Assembly: GCA_041497995.1 (NCBI GenBank)
Contig: JBGQHM010000231.1
Coordinates: 1-10,801 of the forward strand
DNA from: DATKMS01 sp041497995
Lineage (GTDB): Bacteria > Desulfobacterota > Binatia > HRBIN30
Length of the DNA stretch: 10,801 bases
Reading direction: 5' to 3'
Shown here: positions 1 to 5,884 of the stretch, in pieces
How positions within the stretch are numbered: position 1 is the stretch's first letter
How the letters are laid out: every line of letters starts with the position of its first letter
Program-made: the position numbers and the translations under genes
Notes under the pieces: model-generated
Databases searched by the model: none
What the model was told of the DNA's origin: nothing
Seen by the model: only the letters and a program-made list of their open reading frames with translations

Positions 1-533
1 CCAACGATCGGTGGCTGTGGGCGCGTGCGTGCGTCGAGGTACTCTTCCCAATCAACCGTGGCATGTTTCGTATCGTGGTAGCGCTGCAACGTATCGCGAT
101 CGCCTCGGTACTCGAATAAGGGCACCCCGTAGCCGCAGGACGTCTGCACCCGCTGCACGGTGATGTCGATCACCTGGCGCGTGTGCGGCCCGACCTTGTC
201 TCCGAGATGTTTCGCCAGCGCCGCGAACTCGGAGCTGTGGCGGTGCAGCACCTTGCCCGTGCCGTACACGCGAAGGATGAGCGGCGCGCGCTCGAAGCTG
301 CAGAACATCAGCGTGATGCGCCCGTGCTGCGCGACATGCGTCGCCGTCTGATTGCCGCTGCCCGGCAAGTCCACGTAGGCCACGCGCGTCGGGCCCAGCA
401 CCGAGAGTGCCCGGTACCCTTTCGGCGACAGATTCGGATGCGCCCCGTCCTCCGCGGTCGCTACGAAGAAGAGCGCTTGGCGCTCGATGAACTCGATGTG
501 CGCCGGCTCGAGTTGCTCAAAAAACTTCGCCAT
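1..533 (-). CDS. Pyridoxamine 5'-phosphate oxidase family protein (3' end cut by window edge)
   Basis: The 177 complete codons read without a stop from an ATG at 533 to the window edge. The start is preceded by GGAGGA six bases upstream. The protein begins MAKFFEQLEPAHIEFIERQ and has the FMN-binding split-barrel signature: residues 21-30 resemble 'fFVATA..dG', followed by PNLSPKG (33-39), then 'VAYVDLPGSGNQT' (51-63) and 'RITLMFCSFE' (72-81). The segment RVQTSCGYGVP (128-138) is typical of the small stand-alone subfamily, usually about 180-185 aa, whose members end in a motif like '..GLP'. Ours reaches PPIVG at the edge, so only a few residues should be missing. Members bind FMN or another flavin-type cofactor in the cytoplasm, but most have no proven substrate, and pyridoxamine phosphate oxidase activity should not be assumed. 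It lies 90 bases downstream of the tri-heme cytochrome on the same strand and may be cotranscribed with it. The family call is firm; the reaction is unknown. Confidence 0.88.
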   Translation of the reverse strand, partial: MAKFFEQLEPAHIEFIERQALFFVATAEDGAHPNLSPKGYRALSVLGPTRVAYVDLPGSGNQTATHVAQHGRITLMFCSFERAPLILRVYGTGKVLHRHSSEFAALAKHLGDKVGPHTRQVIDITVQRVQTSCGYGVPLFEYRGDRDTLQRYHDTKHATVDWEEYLDARTRPQPPIV

Positions 534-623
534 GTCGTCCTCCGCAGGCGACCCTACCAAGGGATCAGCGGAGGCGCGAGCCTGAGACCATGCTCGTGGA
601 ATCGTTCGACGCAATGCGCGCCG

Positions 624-1508
624 TCAATCGGTACGCTGGAGATACGCGACAATCGCCCGCGCCTGGCCCTCACTCAACAAGACCCGGAAGTGCGGCATCA
701 TCGGCTTCTCGTCGCGCACCATGTGCCACACCTGGGCACGCAGGTGTTCCGGATTGGCGTGTGCAAGGTACGCACGATCGAATACCACCGTCGGGGGGTG
801 AATCTCCGCCGATAGGTCGCCGTTACCGCGGCCCTCCTCGCCGTGGCACGCCGCGCAGAACTTTGAGTACAGCTCGCGCCCAGGTGACAGCAGCCGCACG
901 TACGCCGCCAGCGCTTGTGCATCCTCATCCGAGACGCGCGGCGTCAGCGCCGGCATGCCCTGGCGGCCGTGCCGGACCGCCACGATCAAGGCCTTCTCGG
1001 TCACGGTGCTCTGGTAGCTCGGATCCGATAGATCGCGCGGCCTCCGCACGCCCGCCGGCAAGGTCGGTCCTGGCCGACCCGACACCCCATGGCACAGGAC
1101 GCAACGCTCCTCGAAGACCTCCTGCCCGACCTGAGCCAGGTTCCAGTCGATCCCGGGCAGCCGCTTCATATACGCAATCAACGCCTCCACTTCACCGGCA
1201 CGTGCCCGTAGCGCCGGCAGATCGAGCGCCAACTCGAGCGGCTTCCCTTCGCGTACACGCCGGACGAGCTCGTCGGTAGGATACTGTTTCAGAAACCCCT
1301 CGCGGAGGCTGCGCGGCCGGGTGACGAAAATGGTGGCGTCCGGTCCGTCTCCCTTGCCACCGATGCCGTGGCACGACGCGCAGTACTCGCGATACAGCAG
1401 CCGGCCATCCCGCGGACCCGCATTCGGCGTTGGGCCGGCTACTGAGCGCCCCGAATCGATCACGACGGCAATCAGCACCAGCAGCGTGCATCTCAGGAGA
1501 CTGTTCAT
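624..1508 (-). CDS. Exported tri-heme c-type cytochrome
   Basis: This 294-aa protein starts at the ATG at 1508, with GGAAGG nine bases upstream. A TTG at 1526 in the same frame lacks a comparable site. Residues 1-24 form a signal peptide (MNSLLRCTLLVLIAVVIDSG). Three successive cytochrome c domains follow, with CASCH at residues 43-47, CVLCH at 136-140 and CAACH at 218-222. Each is followed by the usual C-terminal helix (ALIAYMKRL, ALAAYVRLL, AIVAYLQRT). Distal methionine ligands are visible in domain 2 (GMPAL, M185) and domain 3 (PMMPHF, M270/M271). At the matching place domain 1 reads GKPLELALDLPAL, with no methionine. The protein should act in the periplasm as an electron carrier or as the cytochrome subunit of a dehydrogenase. 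No partner enzyme lies beside it in the window. The heme count is seen directly; the redox partner is unknown. Confidence 0.93.
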   Translation of the reverse strand: MNSLLRCTLLVLIAVVIDSGRSVAGPTPNAGPRDGRLLYREYCASCHGIGGKGDGPDATIFVTRPRSLREGFLKQYPTDELVRRVREGKPLELALDLPALRARAGEVEALIAYMKRLPGIDWNLAQVGQEVFEERCVLCHGVSGRPGPTLPAGVRRPRDLSDPSYQSTVTEKALIVAVRHGRQGMPALTPRVSDEDAQALAAYVRLLSPGRELYSKFCAACHGEEGRGNGDLSAEIHPPTVVFDRAYLAHANPEHLRAQVWHMVRDEKPMMPHFRVLLSEGQARAIVAYLQRTD

Positions 1509-1601
1509 CGCTTGCTGACCTTCCAACTCTTCCGCACTGCATCACCTCGTTGCGCTCTTTCGGCGGTAGCTTGTATGGTCGGTGAGGAGGAAGAGGTCGT
1601 A

Positions 1602-1628
1602 GAGCTGAGGGCTCGAACGCTTCAGCTC
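1602..1628 (-). terminator. Weak hairpin at the end of the Hint gene
   Basis: Perfect 7-base arms (GAGCTGA at 1602-1608 and TCAGCTC at 1622-1628) flank a 13-base loop and overlap the TGA stop of the Hint gene. There is no clear U-run after it on the minus strand, only a pyrimidine-rich stretch. It may be a weak terminator or a processing structure between the Hint gene and the downstream cytochrome gene, or it may be chance. Confidence 0.25.
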
Positions 1629-2107
1629 CCTTCGGCCTTGCACAGGACGCCGACGCTGAGGAAAAAAGCGCCGGTCTGGTTCACGCCGAGGCTGTAAATG
1701 TCGGCGGTGCCCGATGGCTCGACGGCGGTGACGTGCAGGCTCGCCGCCGAGGCCCGCTCGGTCGCGTCGCGATCGTCCTTGAACTGGTAGCCGTCCGGGT
1801 ACGTGAACGCCGGCTCCAGCGCATCACCCACGCGCAGAGCATCGGCCCGCACCTCGCCGAGCCGGTGCTTGAACAGCACCTGCTCCGGTGCGACGCGGAA
1901 GGACTGGCCGGTCTCCAGCGTGACTTTCAGCACCGGCCGCTGCTCGCCAATCTTGCGCACGTTTTGCATCATCCGAAAGCGCACCCGCCCACTCGGGTCG
2001 CGCGTAAAGACGGCGATCGCTTTGCCGGCGACGGTACGGATGGCCATCGCACCCTCAGGCGTCTCCACTCTCGTTTCGGCCGCCAAACCGCAGACACCTG
2101 CACTCAT
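1622..2107 (-). CDS. Stand-alone Hint (intein-fold) domain protein with degraded catalytic residues
   Basis: The protein has 161 aa. The ATG at 2107 is the only usable start, because an in-frame TAA lies 30 bases upstream. After five residues (MSAGV) comes a Hint block A: C6-GLAAETRVETPEG, matching the intein/Hedgehog pattern C..(x)T.V.T..G. Block B is recognisable at TLETGQSFRVAPEQVLF (63-79), but the usual T..H is A73-P-E-Q76. 'LRVGDAL' (91-97) fits the Hint 'l.vGD.v' strand. The C-terminal block (DIYSLGVNQTGAFFLSVG, 136-153, then VLCKA) fits 'vYdL.V....fFanGvlvHN', except that the final His-Asn is Lys-Ala. Inteins and Hedgehog Hint domains use Cys1 and the block B His for the N-S acyl shift, and the terminal His-Asn for C-terminal cleavage. 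Only the Cys remains here, so splicing is not expected. There is no signal peptide and no fused domain. The fold call is good; the function is unknown. Confidence 0.75.
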   Translation of the reverse strand: MSAGVCGLAAETRVETPEGAMAIRTVAGKAIAVFTRDPSGRVRFRMMQNVRKIGEQRPVLKVTLETGQSFRVAPEQVLFKHRLGEVRADALRVGDALEPAFTYPDGYQFKDDRDATERASAASLHVTAVEPSGTADIYSLGVNQTGAFFLSVGVLCKAEGS

Positions 2108-2327
2108 CGTCCCGACCCTGTCCTCGGCAGCGTCTTAACGTCAATCCCCCGGGAATGGAAGCGCCCGATCCCTGGCCGCTGAGCACGTAGGCCCCACCGA
2201 ACGGGACAAAGAAAACCTCTTGCGACCGCTACCGTGGTCATCGTACAACAGCAAAGCCTCCGGTCATCTGTTCGTCACTTGCTTTCAAATCGGCCGATCC
2301 GGGCACCACCGGAGGTGGAGCACTGGA
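2108..2327. promoter_or_regulatory. Divergent intergenic region between the Hint gene and the degenerate kinase operon
   Basis: This gap of 220 bases separates the minus-strand Hint gene from the plus-strand leader ORF. Coding potential is poor: a GTG at 2234 opens a frame into the next gene, but those 45 codons look non-coding. A tentative plus-strand sigma70-like promoter is TTGCGA (2220-2225), an 18-base spacer and TACAAC (2244-2249). The -10 matches only 4 of 6 bases. The minus-strand promoter for the Hint gene could not be placed. The region ends with the strong ribosome binding site GGAGGTGGAG at 2311-2320. Confidence 0.3.
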
Positions 2328-2372
2328 ATGACCGTTCGCAAACGCCAACACGAGCGCGCTGGTCACGTATGA
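2328..2372 (+). CDS. 14-codon leader ORF translationally coupled to the next gene
   Basis: GGAGGTGGAG (2311-2320), the best ribosome binding site in the window, sits seven bases before an ATG at 2328. The frame encodes MTVRKRQHERAGHV and stops with TGA at 2370-2372. That stop overlaps the ATG (2369) of the next gene as ATGA. The downstream ATG has no ribosome binding site of its own (the bases before it are GCTGGTCACGT). The simplest reading is that ribosomes load at the leader, terminate, and restart on the degenerate kinase gene. The peptide is strongly basic, with five Arg/Lys and two His. It shows no attenuation-type codon run, so coupling in cis is more likely than a peptide function. 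A chance arrangement cannot be excluded without conservation data. Confidence 0.45.
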   Translation: MTVRKRQHERAGHV

Positions 2373-3295
2373 ACCCTAGTGTAGTTGTTGCCTTCCCTGA
2401 GTCACCGGCACTGCGGGAAACGCTCGCCGTGTTGCTGGAGCATGACTGCGAGTTGCGCTTCCTCGAACCAGCAGCGGCGGCAGCGAGCGACTGCGCTGCA
2501 GCGAGTGTCGCGCTGGTTGCCGTCCGCCGGCCGGTTCCGGTGGTCCACGACTTGCGGCGCCACTGGCCGACGGTACCCATCGTCGCCGTTGACGTTGCGG
2601 ACGCGCCGCCCGAGCTTCCGCCCCGTGACAGCCTGCTATTTCGGGTGCCACTCGAACCACACGCCATCCGCGCCACCGTACTGCAGCACCTCGCGCCGGA
2701 CCACCACGCCGCGCTGCGGATGAACGCGCGCGTCATCGCCGAGACCCTCCGGGCCGCGCTCTCGTACTCATTTGTCGCTCTGCGCTCCTTCTCCGCACTG
2801 CACGCGAGCAGCCCCGGTCCCGACACCTACGCCCTGCTGGGAACGGCGGTGCGTGAGCAGAGCCACCTGCTCAGCGAAGCTATCGAACAGCTGGAACGTT
2901 TCCGCAGACGGCCGCGAGCCGCCGAACTGTCGGCCGAGTTCCCCGCTGCGCTGTGTCGTCAGCTGGAGGGACTGGATCATCTCGGCAGCGATCGCGGCGC
3001 GCTCTGCCACTACGCCGTTGATGCCGCCTGCGCCGAAGCCGGGCCGGTCGAGCTCGCGCCGACGGTCGCTGCCTTCCTGCGGGCGCATGTGCGCCGCACG
3101 GCAGATGGCGCGGTTGTGGGCGTGCGCCTGACACGCCAGGGCATCGTCATGCGCTACCGACTGCGCCGGGCGAGCGCCGCATCGCGTTCGTGGCCGCTGC
3201 TCCTGGCGGGCCTCGCTTTGCAACCATGGTCGTGGAGCGTGTCCACCCAGATCGCTGATGACCAGGAGGTCGTGAGTCTCCGCCGCGCGGCGTAG
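2369..3295 (+). CDS. Degenerate receiver plus histidine-kinase-core-like protein (pseudo-signalling protein)
   Basis: The 308-aa protein is read from the ATG at 2369, which overlaps the leader ORF stop; a longer GTG start at 2234 adds non-coding-looking residues. Residues 4-108 have the strand/helix rhythm of a receiver domain (SVVVAFPESPALRETLAVLL, then VALVAV, PIVAVDVA and LLFRVPLEPHAIRATVLQHL). The acidic pair after strand 1, the phospho-acceptor Asp after strand 3 and the Lys before the last helix are all absent. Residues 117-182 look like a kinase dimerisation hairpin (RVIAETLRAALSYSFVALR, then AVREQSHLLSEAIEQLERF), but the H-box His is missing. Residues 226-306 could be a worn ATP-binding domain; no N, G1 or G2 box is visible. 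There is no membrane segment. It is probably a scaffold or pseudokinase working with the membrane PAS protein encoded 22 bases downstream. The domain assignment is by pattern and is uncertain. Confidence 0.6.
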   Translation: MNPSVVVAFPESPALRETLAVLLEHDCELRFLEPAAAAASDCAAASVALVAVRRPVPVVHDLRRHWPTVPIVAVDVADAPPELPPRDSLLFRVPLEPHAIRATVLQHLAPDHHAALRMNARVIAETLRAALSYSFVALRSFSALHASSPGPDTYALLGTAVREQSHLLSEAIEQLERFRRRPRAAELSAEFPAALCRQLEGLDHLGSDRGALCHYAVDAACAEAGPVELAPTVAAFLRAHVRRTADGAVVGVRLTRQGIVMRYRLRRASAASRSWPLLLAGLALQPWSWSVSTQIADDQEVVSLRRAA

Positions 3296-3317
3296 ATTCC
3301 GCCCTAGGGATGATGCG

Positions 3318-3938
3318 ATGACCCCGTGGATCGCGCTGCTGGTCGTCATCGGCATAGGGATCTTGGTGCAGCTGCTGGTCCTACGCCGGCAGCGGCGTCT
3401 GTTCTTGTTGGACCCACAGCGACGGCGCTTCTTCCTCGGCTACGTTCAAGGCCGCGCCGCCACACCCCCACAGCCACGCCCACACGACCCACGGCTCGAA
3501 CCAGCGCTCCAGACCGAACCGCCTGCACCCAACGCGTCGATCCCTGCAGCGCGGGACAGCGCCCGCGTGGCCTCGTCCTCGGAATCGGGCGCAAGCGATG
3601 AGGCAGTAGTCTACGTCGATGCCACCGGTCAATGTACGTTCGCCAACCAGGCGGCGCGCGAGCTGTTGCACTGGAGCACGGGTAACTTGGCGCTGCGCGA
3701 CGTGCTCGCCGGCGGACGCGGCGAGTCAGATGCGCTCATGGAGTCCCTCGCCCGCCGCGGCTTGGTCGAGCAGCATCCGAGCACGCTGGCCGGACCGACG
3801 CGTGCGGCGCTCGAAATCAACGCGGTGGCGGTGCGCGATCGCGATGACAACCTGTGGGGCGCTGCGCTCTTCATCCGCCGCGCCGCCGGTGCACCCGTGG
3901 CGGGTGGACACTCTCGGCGAGCGTCGTCTCGACACTGA
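3318..3938 (+). CDS. Membrane-anchored PAS-domain protein without an output domain
   Basis: This 206-aa protein starts at the ATG at 3318, with AGGGA seven bases upstream; two nearby ATGs at 3310 and 3313 are out of frame. Residues 5-22 form one transmembrane helix (WIALLVVIGIGILVQLLV), followed by a basic stop-transfer stretch (RRQRR), so the rest is probably cytoplasmic. A Pro-rich linker spans about 48-80. Residues 95-188 match a PAS domain: DEAVVYVDATGQCTFANQAA, RELLHWSTGNLALRDVL, and ends with the strand pair ALEINAVAVRDRDDNLWGAALFIRR. PAS proteins normally carry a kinase, cyclase or other output domain after the sensor; here only 18 residues remain. The gene follows the degenerate kinase-core gene, so the two polypeptides together would make the outline of one sensor kinase. 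Its last 68 bases overlap the convergent TPR gene. Confidence 0.72.
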   Translation: MTPWIALLVVIGIGILVQLLVLRRQRRLFLLDPQRRRFFLGYVQGRAATPPQPRPHDPRLEPALQTEPPAPNASIPAARDSARVASSSESGASDEAVVYVDATGQCTFANQAARELLHWSTGNLALRDVLAGGRGESDALMESLARRGLVEQHPSTLAGPTRAALEINAVAVRDRDDNLWGAALFIRRAAGAPVAGGHSRRASSRH

Positions 3939-5103
3939 TCAGCCACCGGTCTCCTTGCCGCTGCCAGCGCAGCGCCTTGAGGTCGCGCGACTCGACGGTG
4001 CCAGACCGATAGGACTGTTCGAACACCGTCATCACACTATCGCCAGCTCCGAGAACGAAGACGCTGGGCAACGTGATGGTCACCGCAATCGTCCCGCTCT
4101 GGGCGAACAGTGACTGCTTGCGCGCGCGCCAGCGCGCGACATCACGTTCCGGCTGCGGCTCGAACGACTCGCCGTAGAAACTCGTGTAGGCGTCGAGCTT
4201 CTTCCCTTCCCATGCTTGGCGCCAGTGTTCCAAGGCGGCGCCCACCTGTTGAGCAGACTGGGCCGCCACCGTTGCGCTGACGGGTGGCGTCCCCGGCCCG
4301 AGCACCACCCAACCGCTCCGCCATGGCCGAACCTTACTGGTCAACTTGTCGAAGTCGCGCTGCAGCAACTGCACGCTGTCGTCCATCTCGACGCCTACGG
4401 GCACGACGCGCAGGCGACGGTGGTGTGTGTCGTCCACGAGACGAATGCGCTTCGCCGTCTGATCGCTCGCCGTGATCCACGCCGGCCATGTCGGCACTTT
4501 GGTAGAGAGGATCGGGTAACACGCATCCTTGACGATCCCGGTCTGCGCCCTTCGGTAGACACACAGCTCCTTGTGCGCGGCATCGAGCAGGCACGCGGTT
4601 GCATCCTGCGGCTCGAGCGCGACGAGGTTCGGCGGAACTTGCGGCGCAGCCGACGGCACGTCGGGTGTGGCTGCCGCAGCCGCGCCGGTGGTCGGCGCTA
4701 CAGTCTGCACCGCGGACGGCGTGGCTCGCTCCGCCTCTGTCAGCGCCGTCTCGATCTCTGGGTGCGCCGTCTGCCCGTGGAAGCTTCCCTCCACTCGTCG
4801 CAGGTTGGAGCGCGCGCGCGCGTAGTCCGGATTCAGTTCGACGGCCTGTCGCAGCTGCTTGTCCGCCTCGTCGGGTGCGCCCATTTCAAAGAGTACGACC
4901 GCCAGGTTGTTACGCGCCTCGGCGCAATCAGGTTGCTCCTTCACGACCTCCTCAAAGCGCGCGAATGCCGTCTTCATATCTCCGCGGTTGAGAGCTTCGA
5001 GGCCCGCGGCGAACGTGCTACGTCCCGACGGCAGGCACTCCGCCCAGACTTGCGACGCCGCCATGACCAGGGCGAGGACGACGAGAGTGCGAGTCGCGCT
5101 CAT
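3871..5103 (-). CDS. Exported TPR protein with C-terminal Cds6-type NTF2-like domain
   Basis: The protein has 410 aa. The ATG at 5103 overlaps the TGA of the upstream membrane-protein gene as ATGA, so translation is probably coupled; no ribosome binding site stands out. Residues 1-21 are a signal peptide with likely cleavage after QVWA. Residues 25-105 hold two to three tetratricopeptide repeats (FAAGLEALNRGDMKTAFARF, then AEARNNLAVVLFEMGAPDEA and AVELNPDYARARSNLRRVE). A low-complexity Ala/Pro linker spans about 128-160. A middle region with three Cys (171, 181, 195) is unassigned. Residues 293-393 resemble the NTF2-like domain found at the end of Cds6-type L,D-transpeptidases and many TPR proteins (HWRQAWEGKKLDAYTSFYG, RWRARKQSL, VFEQSYRSGTVESRDLKALRW, WLISVET). 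No catalytic transpeptidase domain is present. It probably acts as a periplasmic binding or assembly protein, perhaps with its membrane partner. Confidence 0.82.
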   Translation of the reverse strand: MSATRTLVVLALVMAASQVWAECLPSGRSTFAAGLEALNRGDMKTAFARFEEVVKEQPDCAEARNNLAVVLFEMGAPDEADKQLRQAVELNPDYARARSNLRRVEGSFHGQTAHPEIETALTEAERATPSAVQTVAPTTGAAAAATPDVPSAAPQVPPNLVALEPQDATACLLDAAHKELCVYRRAQTGIVKDACYPILSTKVPTWPAWITASDQTAKRIRLVDDTHHRRLRVVPVGVEMDDSVQLLQRDFDKLTSKVRPWRSGWVVLGPGTPPVSATVAAQSAQQVGAALEHWRQAWEGKKLDAYTSFYGESFEPQPERDVARWRARKQSLFAQSGTIAVTITLPSVFVLGAGDSVMTVFEQSYRSGTVESRDLKALRWQRQGDRWLISVETTLAESVHPPRVHRRRGG

Positions 5104-5831
5104 GCAGTCACACGCGCCGCCGCCATGATCGACGCGGCCACTGCGCTACGCGCCTGGCGAACCCGCCACAGGCTGGTCGCCAAACCGAGGTAGAGCGCCA
5201 CCAGCACCAGCACTAGCGTTGGAACGAGTAGCTCCTCCCACGAGGCGAATGCCGGCATACCGCCTATCCAGGTCTCGACGCTCAGAGCCGTCGGTTGCGA
5301 CGTAGTCGCGCCAGCCACCACGCTGCCGCCGAAAGACGTTTCAACCGCAAGTGTTGTCGGAAATGACATGGCAGCCGGGACCAACACCATGCTAGCGATG
5401 CCCGACCAGGTAGCGGCGACGACCCCAACCGCGGTCCCGACCACACAAATCGCGGCCGCGACCCACCCGCCCACTTCGAGGCTGATCACGACAACCGCAA
5501 ACGCGAACAGCGGCGCGGGCCCGTGCCACTGCGCGCTAAGCAGCGCGCCGCAGACAAGTGCATCCGCCGCTAGGAGAGCCAGGAACAGCAGCGCCATCCA
5601 TTGGCTAGGCGTCAGCACCAAGATGCCCGTGACCGCAGCGTGGAGCAGCAGCAGCCCCCCGGCGCCATACCGTACCGCCGGCGAGACCACGACCAACGGT
5701 GTGATCACTGGCACCAGGACCAGGGCCAGCGTGATGGTCGCGCAAGTTACCAACGCGCCGGGCGCCGTCAGCGCCAGCCACGCTGCGACGGCTTCGCGCC
5801 GAAGGCGCCCGTCGGTGCCTCCGGGGCTCAT
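5100..5831 (-). CDS. Polytopic membrane protein of unknown function
   Basis: The frame is open further upstream, but the ATG at 5831 (243 aa) is preferred because the extension runs into the divergent DUF72 gene and is Arg/Pro-rich, non-coding-like sequence. No good ribosome binding site precedes it. About six hydrophobic segments are visible, near residues 28-50, 53-73, 77-101, 106-120, 124-142 and 200-221. A non-membrane loop at about 155-200 contains two near copies of an 11-residue motif, TTLAVETSFGG (159-169) and TALSVETWIGG (181-191). A short basic tail, LWRVRQARSAVAAS, ends the protein. The layout resembles the membrane sensor part of a signalling protein with the output domain missing, but no family is recognised. 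The gene overlaps the downstream TPR gene by ATGA, which suggests that the two products act together at the membrane. Confidence 0.7.
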   Translation of the reverse strand: MSPGGTDGRLRREAVAAWLALTAPGALVTCATITLALVLVPVITPLVVVSPAVRYGAGGLLLLHAAVTGILVLTPSQWMALLFLALLAADALVCGALLSAQWHGPAPLFAFAVVVISLEVGGWVAAAICVVGTAVGVVAATWSGIASMVLVPAAMSFPTTLAVETSFGGSVVAGATTSQPTALSVETWIGGMPAFASWEELLVPTLVLVLVALYLGLATSLWRVRQARSAVAASIMAAARVTA

Positions 5832-5884
5832 CGGGGCGTGACCCGCACGCGGTCGTACCGCCGCGTCGCCCTCGGTGCCGTCGT

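Noticed and set aside
183..1279. Overlapping plus-strand open frames (183-815 and 590-1279)
   Set aside because: They are antisense to the oxidase-family and tri-heme cytochrome genes, whose motifs are unambiguous; the translations are Arg/Pro-rich shadows.
2234..2368. GTG start at 2234 adding 45 residues to the degenerate kinase protein
   Set aside because: The added residues show no domain or codon bias, and the ATG at 2369 fits the ATGA coupling and the start of the receiver-like domain.
4810..4824. Alternating GC run that might form Z-DNA
   Set aside because: It encodes ordinary Arg/Ala residues in the TPR gene; GC-rich codon use explains it.
4216..5193. 325-codon plus-strand open frame
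   Set aside because: It is antisense to the TPR gene, Arg/His-rich and has no recognisable domain; the minus-strand frame has a signal peptide, TPRs and an NTF2-like domain.
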